Shown here: piece after piece, positions 34,229-42,176 of the stretch
Numbering within the stretch: the first letter of the stretch is position 1
How the letters are laid out: each line of letters starts with the position of its first letter
DNA from: Fusobacterium mortiferum
Lineage (GTDB): Bacteria; Fusobacteriota; Fusobacteriia; Fusobacteriales; Fusobacteriaceae
DNA: 64,000 nucleotides
Assembly (NCBI RefSeq): GCF_016900045.1
Contig: NZ_JACSNP010000008.1
Coordinates: 1 to 64,000, forward strand
Reading direction: 5' to 3'
Notes under the pieces: generated by a model
Database searches by the model: none
Told to the model about the DNA's origin: nothing
The model's input: only the letters and a program-made list of their open reading frames with translations
Translations under genes and position numbers: made by a program

Positions 34229-34672
34229 ATGAAGAGAATATTAGTTATTTTAGTAGTAGTTTTGTGTAGTACTAATTTATTTGCTCTTAGTTTTTCTATA
34301 GCACCTACAGAATTTGATATATCTTTAGATAAAAATCAATTACATGAAGCTTACATTATGAATAATACTTTTTCTCCACTGAGAATAGAGATATACAAAG
34401 AAGATGTAAAAGGATATGAAGATAAGAGTATAACAGAGGATATAATAATATTTCCAAAGATTATATCTATTCGTCCTGGAGGAAAACAATTAGTCAGATT
34501 CAAAGTAAAGCCTAATCCCTCAAGAGAAAAAGGGGTTTATAGAAGTTTATTAGTTTTTAGAGAGAGTCCAAACAATGTAAAAACAATTTCAAAAAATGAA
34601 AATGGAAATTTTGAAACAAAATTAAATTTTATAACAGAGATTGCAATTGGAGTAAAAGGAGAAAAGAAATGA
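34229..34672 (+). CDS. Single-domain pilus chaperone-like protein
   Basis: A 147-residue exported protein (signal MKRILVILVVVLCSTNLFA) that matches only domain 1 of the PapD-like chaperones in this operon: IAPTEFDIS, SPLRIEIYKEDVKG, GGKQLVRFKVKPN and LNFITEIAIGV. It stops where domain 2 should begin. The gene has its own AGGAG site, an open frame and a 4-base overlap (ATGA) with the next chaperone gene, so it does not look decayed. It keeps the cleft and G1-strand regions needed to bind a subunit. Confidence 0.75.
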   Translation: MKRILVILVVVLCSTNLFALSFSIAPTEFDISLDKNQLHEAYIMNNTFSPLRIEIYKEDVKGYEDKSITEDIIIFPKIISIRPGGKQLVRFKVKPNPSREKGVYRSLLVFRESPNNVKTISKNENGNFETKLNFITEIAIGVKGEKK

Positions 34673-35412
34673 AAAGAGTTTTATCAGTATTATTTTTTCT
34701 AGTAGTTAATTGTATAGGATATAGTTTAAACTTTAAATTATATCCAACAAGCTTTAATTTAGATATAAATAAAACAAGTGTAAATGAAGTAACAATCATA
34801 AATGAGACATTAAATCCATTAAGAGTTACGATATATCCTGAGAAAGATATTGAGTTTGGAGAGGATTACAATTTAAATAATAATATCACAATTGTGCCTA
34901 AAAATATATCTTTAAAACCAGGGGGATCACAAGTTGTTAGATTTAGAATAAAACCTGATGCTACTAGAAAAGTAGGAGAATTTAGAAGTTATTTAACATT
35001 TAAGGAGATATTACCTGAGATAAAAACAACTGCAACTACAAATGCAGATGGATTAATGAGTAATATTCAATTTATAACAGAGCTATCTATTCCGGTTTCA
35101 GCTTCTGGAGATTCTTTAGTGGTAGATGGAAGTGTAAAAAATGTTAAATTAAAATATAATGGAGGAAACTCAATATTAACAGCTACTCTTACATCAAAGG
35201 GAAATACAGCTATGAGATTAAATTATGATTTAGAAGTAATTGGAAAAAATATAAAAAGAACAGGTTCTATAGGAAGTAGTAAAAGAGAGGGAGTGTCAGA
35301 ATTAAAGACACCAATTGAATTAGGTAAGAAGTTAGATGGAAGTAAAGTAAAATTAATAATCAAAGATCAAAATGGTAAAGAGTATTACAATAATACTTTA
35401 ATATTACAATAA
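34669..35412 (+). CDS. Periplasmic pilus chaperone 3 (PapD-like)
   Basis: A 247-residue two-domain chaperone with signal peptide (MKRVLSVLFFLVVNCIGYS). Domain 1 has YPTSFNLDIN, NPLRVTIYPEKD and GGSQVVRFRIKPD; domain 2 follows FITELSIPVSASGD. It is clearly a relative of the chaperone at 28088 over its whole length. Its ATG overlaps the stop of the single-domain gene, so the two are translationally coupled and may work on the same subunit. The gene ends four bases before a 16-bp repeat that flanks a transposase remnant. Confidence 0.88.
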   Translation: MKRVLSVLFFLVVNCIGYSLNFKLYPTSFNLDINKTSVNEVTIINETLNPLRVTIYPEKDIEFGEDYNLNNNITIVPKNISLKPGGSQVVRFRIKPDATRKVGEFRSYLTFKEILPEIKTTATTNADGLMSNIQFITELSIPVSASGDSLVVDGSVKNVKLKYNGGNSILTATLTSKGNTAMRLNYDLEVIGKNIKRTGSIGSSKREGVSELKTPIELGKKLDGSKVKLIIKDQNGKEYYNNTLILQ

Positions 35413-35415
35413 TTT

Positions 35416-35431
35416 ATTTAGCTATTATATT
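35416..35431 (+). repeat. 16-bp direct repeat, left copy
   Basis: ATTTAGCTATTATATT at 35416-35431 recurs exactly at 35967-35982. The two copies enclose the transposase remnant. Joining them would put the HD-GYP gene's ribosome binding site about 25 bases after the chaperone stop. Confidence 0.85.
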
Positions 35432-35825
35432 GAGTAGAAAAGTCACTTACTGAAATTTCAATATAACTTCTCATTGAGAAAAAATATTCACTTGGTATTT
35501 TGCGATATTTTCTACTTTCTAAGGAAAGCCAAACTCTATGTGAACATGATTGAGAACATTCTTTATCATAACAACGATAATTTATCCTATTTTGATATTT
35601 ATCATAACCGTTTCGATATAGTGATAAATTTGAATAGATACAAAATATTTTCTCTTCTACTTGGAAGAATTTTTCATAAGTTTCAGTTTTTAAATTTTTT
35701 TTGGGACAAATTATGGGGATTACATTGTTAAGTGTGCAGACTTCAATGTTCTCATAACCATAATAGCCTTTATCAGCAATGAGATAAATAGGGGTATTTA
35801 AATCAGCAAAGATAGGGGCTTCGGA
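35418..35825 (-). pseudogene. Fragment of a DDE transposase
   Basis: On the minus strand an open stretch of about 135 codons runs from a stop at 35828 to a TAA at 35418 with no start codon. It reads PIYLIADKGYYGYEN, then IPIICPKKN and a Cys-rich part (YRCYDKECSQSC), typical of the C-terminal catalytic half of an IS4/IS5/IS1182-like DDE transposase. The N-terminal half is gone. The plus-strand frame over the same DNA (35474-35731) is a shadow. Confidence 0.75.
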
Positions 35826-35966
35826 CTATGTGAAGAGTAAGAAAAAGAACTTCTAAATTACATAAAAAACCTCCAAAGATGATGTTTTTATAGAATACAC
35901 GATTTTGGAGGAAAAGTAAAATGAAAAAATTTTAATTTATAAGAGTTTTAATAAATTGAATCAACA

Positions 35967-35982
35967 ATTTAGCTATTATATT
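35967..35982 (+). repeat. 16-bp direct repeat, right copy
   Basis: Second copy of ATTTAGCTATTATATT, followed directly by TTTAGGGAGG, the ribosome binding site of the HD-GYP gene. Confidence 0.85.
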
Positions 35983-35997
35983 TTTAGGGAGGAAATT

Positions 35998-38079
35998 TTG
36001 AAAAATATATTTATTTTATTCTATCTATTAGTAAGTACTTTACTACTGGGAGAAAATATAACCATATCATATCCTAAAAATAAGATGAGTTATCATTTTT
36101 ATAAAGATTTAACAACAAATAAGTATTCTGGAAACTATGCTTATTTATTTGATGAAATAAATAAAGATAATAGATATGAATTTAAATATGAACTAGAAAA
36201 TGATGTGTATAATGAAGATATTCAGATTAGAAAGATTGGAAGTTTTAGTACAAACTACTATTATCTTGAAACTCCATATACACAAAAAGTTTTTATAATA
36301 GGAAATGATGATGTAAATATAGATGATATTAAAAATAAAGAGCATTTACGAATAGGATGTTTAGGGCTTGGAGTTGAAGATTTGAAAAGAGTTCAAACTA
36401 TATATAATTTAAAAGCTTATGAAACAGTTACGTTTTTTAGAAATGAAATAGATGCTATGTATGCTTTAAAAAATAGTAAAGTTGATGTTCTTTTTATATT
36501 AAATTTTAAAAAAAATAACAAATTTGATGGACAAATTTTAGGAGTTGCTAATCTAAGAGAGTATATAGGGATTAGAAAAGATCAAAGTGAATTACTAGAT
36601 AGAATAAAGCCTCAATTAGATTTATTGTTTGAAAATAATGATAAGTTATTAAAATTAAATATGAAAAATAAAGAAAATTATTTAAAATATCTTTATGCTG
36701 ATTTAAATAATTATGAAGAGATAAGAAAAGAGTATAAAAAGTTAAAGGTATTGGTACCAAATAGAAATTATATTCCTTACTATAAAGAAAAAAGATTCAA
36801 AAAAATTGGAATAGTACCATTTATTATGAAGAATATCGAAAATTTTTTAGGAATTCCTGTTGAATATGTTTTTTCAGAAGATGAGGATTGGGATATAAAG
36901 GCAGTGGATTTTTCTAATAATGATAAGACTATAAGTAAAGAGTACTATAGAGCACAAATAGTAGGAATTAATCACATATATGATAATAAAATTACAAATT
37001 ATGATCAATTAGATGATTTAAGAATTATAAAGTTAAAGGGAGTAAATTTAGATACTCTCTTAAAAAAAGTTAAGACAAAGGAAATTATTGAGGTTGATTC
37101 ATTAAAGGAAGCGTTTAAACTATTAAAGGATAGAGAGGGGGACATTCTTTTAGGGCCTTATTTTCTATTAAATAGTTATATGAACGCTTATAATTATAAT
37201 AAATATTTTAAAGTTTCTCCATCGCAATTTGAATTAGTAGCTGAGATAACTTTTAAAGATGAGAGATTAAAGAATATATTAAATGACCTGCTTCAAAGTT
37301 ATTCCGTTGATGAGATAGAATATGTTTCAAATAGTACTATGCTTTTAGATAAACCAATGAATATTTGGTTGATTATAACAGATATATTAGTGGTTGTTTT
37401 TATCATATTTAGTATAACTTTTATTAGAAAGCATATAATTAAACGTAAATTGAATGAGTTTTTAAAACTATTTATAAAAATAGAGGATATAAACTTAATG
37501 AAGGACGAACGTTCTTTATATCATATTCAAAATGTGGCAAAAATTTCAAAACTTATTGCTCAAGAATTAAAGTTTAGTAAAAGAAGGATAATTACAATTG
37601 AAAAATTGGGACTTTTACATGACATTGGTTTAATTTTTATTCCAAGTAAAATTATTTTAAATAAGAAAATAGGAACTTTATCTGAGAGGGAAGAAGAGAT
37701 ATTCAGAGAACATATACAATTGGGAGAGCTTTTATTAAAAGGAATAGGAATAAGAGCAAGAAAAAGAAGGATAATTGAATACCATCATGAAAATCTTGAT
37801 GGTAGTGGTTATTTAGGGATTTCAAGAGAGCATTTACCTATTGAAGCAAGGATTTTAAGGATAGCTGATATGTATGATAGAATAGTGGGATGGCAAAATA
37901 ACTCCCATGAGAAAGCAATGGAGTTTTTAGAAAAATATAAGAATATATATTTTGACGAGAGATTAGTAGATATTGTATCTGGATTAGAAAAAGAGTTAAA
38001 AGCTATATATACTTATGAAAATCAAAATAAGGATAATGATAGATTATTAAAAGAATTTGGAGATATTTTAACAAAATAA
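35998..38079 (+). CDS. Membrane receptor: two Venus-flytrap domains, one membrane helix, degenerate HD-GYP output
   Basis: Started at TTG 35998, behind GGGAGG, the product has 693 residues and a signal peptide (MKNIFILFYLLVSTLLLG); the frame is open to 35956 but that start has no site. Two periplasmic family-3-like binding domains (about 20-235 and 240-455) precede one membrane helix (about 457-480) and a cytoplasmic HD-GYP domain. Metal ligands are kept: His541-Asp542 (LHDIG), FREH, His596-His597 (YHHEN). The signature is altered: HDIGL for HDxGK and GSGYL606 for GYP. HD-GYP proteins hydrolyse cyclic di-GMP or related dinucleotides; activity here is uncertain. The layout recalls BvgS-type sensors with the kinase replaced. 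Confidence 0.82.
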   Translation: MKNIFILFYLLVSTLLLGENITISYPKNKMSYHFYKDLTTNKYSGNYAYLFDEINKDNRYEFKYELENDVYNEDIQIRKIGSFSTNYYYLETPYTQKVFIIGNDDVNIDDIKNKEHLRIGCLGLGVEDLKRVQTIYNLKAYETVTFFRNEIDAMYALKNSKVDVLFILNFKKNNKFDGQILGVANLREYIGIRKDQSELLDRIKPQLDLLFENNDKLLKLNMKNKENYLKYLYADLNNYEEIRKEYKKLKVLVPNRNYIPYYKEKRFKKIGIVPFIMKNIENFLGIPVEYVFSEDEDWDIKAVDFSNNDKTISKEYYRAQIVGINHIYDNKITNYDQLDDLRIIKLKGVNLDTLLKKVKTKEIIEVDSLKEAFKLLKDREGDILLGPYFLLNSYMNAYNYNKYFKVSPSQFELVAEITFKDERLKNILNDLLQSYSVDEIEYVSNSTMLLDKPMNIWLIITDILVVVFIIFSITFIRKHIIKRKLNEFLKLFIKIEDINLMKDERSLYHIQNVAKISKLIAQELKFSKRRIITIEKLGLLHDIGLIFIPSKIILNKKIGTLSEREEEIFREHIQLGELLLKGIGIRARKRRIIEYHHENLDGSGYLGISREHLPIEARILRIADMYDRIVGWQNNSHEKAMEFLEKYKNIYFDERLVDIVSGLEKELKAIYTYENQNKDNDRLLKEFGDILTK

Positions 38080-38101
38080 TTGATAGAAAGAAGGTAGAAA
38101 A

Positions 38102-39490
38102 TTGATAAATATTATAACTAGATTTTTAATTTTTTTTACAATTACTACATTTAGTTTTTCTATTTATGAAGATGAAATTAATGATTTATTTAGTCAAGAG
38201 GTTGTTGAAAAAAGTAATAAATTGATTATAGAACAAGAAGTAAAGGTTGAAACAATAGACCCAATCAAATTAAGAGATACTTATTCTAGAAGAGCTATGC
38301 AATATTTTTATGCTCAATTATTTCGTTTTAATAAAAACGGTGAGATTGTTCCTTACTTACTAGCAGAGTATAAGTATAATGATAATACAGAACTTTACTG
38401 CAAATTGAGAGATGATATATATTTTTCAAATGGTGATCCAATAACTTCAGAAGATGTTAAATCATCAATTGAAAATTTCCTAAAAAATGGATATATGAAG
38501 AATTTGTATGATTCTACTAAACAGGTTAAAGTTATCAATAATAAGGAGTTTTTAATAATTTTAAATTATCCAGATTATGATTTAAAAATTGGATTAACTA
38601 ATCCGTCGATGTCAATATTAAAGAGAAAAGATGGAAAAATTCTTACTAGTGGTCCTTATAGTATAGAGAGATTTGATAACAGAAAATTAAAACTTAAGAA
38701 AAATGAATATTATTTTGAAGATGATATTCCTTTTGAAAAGGTGGATATAAAAGGAGAGTTAAGTAGTTATCAGAGAGTTATTAACTCTTTAAATATACCA
38801 AACTATTATTCTTATGACTTATATCAAGAGGATGTTGATAAGGCTATAAAAATAGGATACTTAAAAGATAAAGAAGTAAGTAAAGATTCAATATTTGATA
38901 TAATATCCTTAATTTTTGGAAATGAGAGAGAATATTCTCTAGAAGAGAAAAAAGCATTGGAGTCTTTGTTAAATCGTGATGCTACAACGATATATCCTAA
39001 GGATTTATTTGATATAAAAGTCTCTGCTTTAGAAAAAAAATATAGCAAGGAAGAGGCTATTCAACTTCTTAAAAAAAGTGGGATATTCAATGAAAAAATT
39101 AAAATTATGTGTTTGAATACTATTCATAATAGAAACTATGTTCAATATGTAGCTTATAATTTAACTGAGAGTGGATTAGATGTAGAGGTTGAAATTTATA
39201 ATCTAGAGAAATTTTTAACTAAATTAAGAACAAAAGACTATAATATAGCATTATACAATGTAACTATGAATAAGGCATATCCTTTAACAAGTCTAGAAAA
39301 AACAATAGTTGGAGAAATTGTTGTACCTGAATTAGAAGATGCATTACTTCCATTTTTCCAAATGTATAAAAATGAAAAAAATAAAAATAATAGAGTAAGG
39401 TTAATAGATAAGATATTTTACTTAATATATAGCAGTAGGTATATTATCCCAATAGCTCACCAGCAAACATATATTATAAAAAACTTCTAA
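38102..39490 (+). CDS. Oligopeptide-binding-like periplasmic protein (SBP family 5), orphan
   Basis: A 462-residue DppA/OppA-like solute-binding protein starting at TTG with a signal peptide (to about FSFS) and no lipobox. Family features: ETIDPIKLRDT, YAQLFRFNKNGEIVPYLL, DDIYFSNGDPITSEDVKSSIE and SGPYSIERF. It is shorter than typical OppA (about 510-540) and has no permease or ATPase genes beside it. It follows the receptor gene by 22 bases, so it may present peptides to that receptor rather than to a transporter. It is bounded downstream by an ISL3 remnant. Confidence 0.82.
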   Translation: MINIITRFLIFFTITTFSFSIYEDEINDLFSQEVVEKSNKLIIEQEVKVETIDPIKLRDTYSRRAMQYFYAQLFRFNKNGEIVPYLLAEYKYNDNTELYCKLRDDIYFSNGDPITSEDVKSSIENFLKNGYMKNLYDSTKQVKVINNKEFLIILNYPDYDLKIGLTNPSMSILKRKDGKILTSGPYSIERFDNRKLKLKKNEYYFEDDIPFEKVDIKGELSSYQRVINSLNIPNYYSYDLYQEDVDKAIKIGYLKDKEVSKDSIFDIISLIFGNEREYSLEEKKALESLLNRDATTIYPKDLFDIKVSALEKKYSKEEAIQLLKKSGIFNEKIKIMCLNTIHNRNYVQYVAYNLTESGLDVEVEIYNLEKFLTKLRTKDYNIALYNVTMNKAYPLTSLEKTIVGEIVVPELEDALLPFFQMYKNEKNKNNRVRLIDKIFYLIYSSRYIIPIAHQQTYIIKNF

Positions 39491-39555
39491 TAAAGTTATT
39501 GAAGTAAAAATAAAAAATAGAAAACTCAGAATAACCTAAAATAGGTAGTATTTCT

Positions 39556-39990
39556 GGCTCTTTGTCAAATGGTGTTGGTAAAAAAACAAATAAATTTTAT
39601 ATGGCTCCAGTGGGTTACACTGGAGTTATTTAGTTACCAATAATTTATTAGTTATTAAAATTCTTGCTCTGAAGTGATAAAAACTTTTATAACCATAAGT
39701 ACTTCTTTTTAATGTCTTTATTTTTCTATTGATTCCTTCTATTAATCCATTATTATAGTTATAATTTAAACTATTTTCAATATACTCTAAATATTTTTTA
39801 AATGTTTTTAATGAAGTTTTCATCAAAACATAAAGCTTCTGGTAAAAAATATTTGCTAGGTAAATGCTCTTTGAAAAAAGAGTTTATAATTCGATTGACT
39901 GTACTAGAGGAAACGTTAAAATTAAAGGTGTTAATACCTAAATATCTATAGGTACCAACACCAAAAATTATACACCCACTTTTTATTCAT
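39556..39990 (-). pseudogene. Decayed ISL3-family insertion sequence
   Basis: A terminal-repeat-like end (GGCTCTTTGTCAAATGG) starts at 39556. On the minus strand a 3' fragment (39626-39823) encodes LIEGINRKIKTLKRSTYGYKSFYHF, the C-terminal signature of ISL3 transposases. The upstream part in another frame reads FNVSSSTVNRIINSFF...LPEALCFDEN, the helix-turn-helix and start of the catalytic domain, and then hits a stop. A large internal deletion and a frameshift separate the pieces. A perfect hairpin (39605-39625, CTCCAGTG/CACTGGAG) follows the transposase end. Confidence 0.8.
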
Positions 39991-40063
39991 AATTTAGAAC
40001 AGGAAATAATCTATATTTTTTTATTAAATATAGTGATAGTAGATATTTAATAAAAATTTAAAA

Positions 40064-40942
40064 CTATTGGGGAGTAGTATTGGAAGAGTTTTGATTTATA
40101 GTAATATCCATTTTATTTGTAGGTAGTTTTATATTATTTTCAGCTAAGTAGTCTTTAAGATTATTCATAACTTCCCAGTAAACTTGCCAATAATTTTCAT
40201 TTTTAGTCCAACCTTTTAGAGCGATATTGATAAATCCCTCTTCGTAGGACTCCACATGGGAAACTATTGGAGGATCATCAATAACTAAAGGGTTATCTTT
40301 TAATAATTTCTCTAAAGATTCTCTAGCTATTTTTAGATTACAATCATAGGATACCCGAATAACAAATTTTAATCTTCTAATAGGTATTTTTGTGTAATTA
40401 ATAATTTTATTTGATATTATTACTCCATTGGGAACAATTATTAAATCTCCATTATAAGTTCTTATAGAAGTTGAAAAGACATCTATTTCATAAATGAAAC
40501 CAACTTCCTCATTGATATTAACCTCATCTCCTACTTTATAAGCTTTGAATACAAGAATAATAATTCCAGCAGCAAGGTTGGAAAGATTATCCTTTAAAGC
40601 AAGTCCTACTCCTATTCCTAAAGTACCAAAGAAAGCTACTAAACTACTTCCTTTTATACCCAGTATTAAAAGACAGATTGTAATTAAAAAAAGATGAATT
40701 CCTATATTTAGGATAGATTTAATAAAACTTTTTAAAGATTGATTTCTAATAATTTCCTCTTTATTTTTAGAAAGTACAGGAGATAATTTTTTTATAATTC
40801 TAGTAGCTATATAATAGATTAGGACACAAGCTATTAGTTTCATCATAAAAATAATAAAATCAGCAAAAAAATTCAATAAAACTTGCTTTCCAAAAATTTT
40901 TTTAAAAAGCTCATTAATAAATAAGTATGTATGTTCTAACAT
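40064..40942 (-). CDS. MscS-family mechanosensitive channel
   Basis: A 292-residue small-conductance channel protein with three N-terminal membrane helices; the pore helix is TLGIGVGLALKDNLSNLAAG, followed by the beta domain (VGDEVNINEEVGFIYEID) and the C-terminal alpha/beta domain. It opens under membrane tension to release solutes on osmotic downshift. Start ATG behind AAGGAG. It lies just outside the pilus region and marks the return to ordinary chromosome. Confidence 0.92.
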   Translation of the reverse strand: MLEHTYLFINELFKKIFGKQVLLNFFADFIIFMMKLIACVLIYYIATRIIKKLSPVLSKNKEEIIRNQSLKSFIKSILNIGIHLFLITICLLILGIKGSSLVAFFGTLGIGVGLALKDNLSNLAAGIIILVFKAYKVGDEVNINEEVGFIYEIDVFSTSIRTYNGDLIIVPNGVIISNKIINYTKIPIRRLKFVIRVSYDCNLKIARESLEKLLKDNPLVIDDPPIVSHVESYEEGFINIALKGWTKNENYWQVYWEVMNNLKDYLAENNIKLPTNKMDITINQNSSNTTPQ

Positions 40943-41237
40943 TAATTCAACTCCTTTTTTTGATAAGAATATTATACTAAAAAAATAAGTTTTATAAAAG
41001 AAAATCTTAAAAATTCCAAGTTAGATAGGAGAAAGTGATAATAAAATATAATTCTAGTTCTATTTTGATAAGAAAGATACGAACAAAAAAATAAAAAACA
41101 CCTGTTATAAAACCTAGAAAAAATAGGATATATTCTCTTTAAAAAGGGAACAAATATTAAAAATAATTGTTATCTACACAAAATGGGGATTTAGTAGTAT
41201 TATTATTCTATAAATAAGATGTCGGGAGGGATTTATA
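40943..41237. other. Divergent intergenic region
   Basis: 295 bases between mscS and the TrpX-like gene. It holds a -10-like TATAAT for mscS (minus strand, 40971-40976) and presumably a promoter for the ABC transporter, but I see no convincing hexamer pair, T-box or other riboswitch. Confidence 0.4.
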
Positions 41238-42161
41238 ATGAAGAGATTAGCAATGGCACTACTACTACTTTCAACAATGGCGATGGGGCAAGAGGTTAAA
41301 GAACCTAGAGATATAAAAATTGGAGTTACACAAATAATGGAGCATCCAGCTCTTGATTCAGCAAGAGTAGGATTTGAAAAAGCCTTAAAAGATGGAGGAT
41401 ATGGAGAGGCCAAAATAGATTATCAAAATGCCCAAGGGGATTTTGGAACAGCTCAAATGATAGCAAACTCTTTTGTACAAGGAAAAAAAGATATGATATA
41501 TGCTATATCTACTCCTAGTGCCCAAGCGGCTTATAATGTTACAAAGAAGATACCAATACTTATCACAGCGGTAACAGATGCTAAGGCGGCTGGTTTAGTA
41601 GGAGAGAATATTACTGGAACAAGTGATGCCACTTCAATCTATAAACAGTTAGAAACAATAACTAAGGTATTACCAAAAGCTAAAAAAGTTGGAATAATCT
41701 ACAATACAAGTGAGCAAAATTCTCAAGTACAAGTTGCAAAGGCTAAAGAGGAGAGTAAAAAGCTTGGATTGGAGATTGTAGAAGTTGGAGTAACAAACGT
41801 AAACGATATGGCAATGGGGCTTGACTCATTACTTGATAAGGTAGATGTACTATACACACCAACAGATAATTTAGTTGTTTCAGCTACACCACTTGTACTA
41901 GATAAGGCTAATAGAAAAAATGTACCAGTGGTTGGTTGTATTGAGGAACAAGTTATTCAAGGGGCTTTGATTACTGATACTATTGATTATGAAAAATTAG
42001 GATATCAAACTGGAGAGATGGCTATAAGAGTTTTAAAAGGTGAGGAACCTAAAAATATGCCAGTTGAAACATTAAAAGATACTCAACTTATAGTAAATAA
42101 AAAGGCAGCAGAAAAATATGGAGTGGACTTAGGAGCTTTAGAGGGAGCTAAGTTATATTAA
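41238..42161 (+). CDS. ABC transporter substrate-binding protein, TrpX-like
   Basis: A 307-residue exported protein (signal MKRLAMALLLLSTMAMG) of the ABC_sub_bind family (TrpX type): IGVTQIMEHPALDSARVGF, then AISTPSAQAA, and VLYTPTDNLVVSA. The family supplies tryptophan or related aromatic ligands to a two-component ABC permease. It is the first of a three-gene operon with permease and ATPase. Strong GGAGGG site. The ligand is inferred from family only. Confidence 0.88.
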   Translation: MKRLAMALLLLSTMAMGQEVKEPRDIKIGVTQIMEHPALDSARVGFEKALKDGGYGEAKIDYQNAQGDFGTAQMIANSFVQGKKDMIYAISTPSAQAAYNVTKKIPILITAVTDAKAAGLVGENITGTSDATSIYKQLETITKVLPKAKKVGIIYNTSEQNSQVQVAKAKEESKKLGLEIVEVGVTNVNDMAMGLDSLLDKVDVLYTPTDNLVVSATPLVLDKANRKNVPVVGCIEEQVIQGALITDTIDYEKLGYQTGEMAIRVLKGEEPKNMPVETLKDTQLIVNKKAAEKYGVDLGALEGAKLY

Positions 42162-42176
42162 GAGAGGTAGAGAGAG

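Noticed and set aside
35474-35731. 85-residue plus-strand frame
   Set aside because: It is antisense to the transposase fragment, has no ribosome site and no sensible protein features.
35881-35925. CCTCCAAA...TTTTGGAGG inverted repeat as an IS terminal repeat
   Set aside because: Both arms lie on the same side of the transposase fragment, only about 25 bases apart, with no partner at the other end, so it is not a pair of element ends.
25781-40060. Integrative element with att repeats at the tRNA-Met end
   Set aside because: No copy of the tRNA 3' end and no integrase were seen in the region; the tRNA border may be coincidental.
40943-41237. T-box or other riboswitch before the TrpXYZ-like operon
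   Set aside because: No T-box sequence, anti-terminator pair or other recognisable aptamer could be found by eye.
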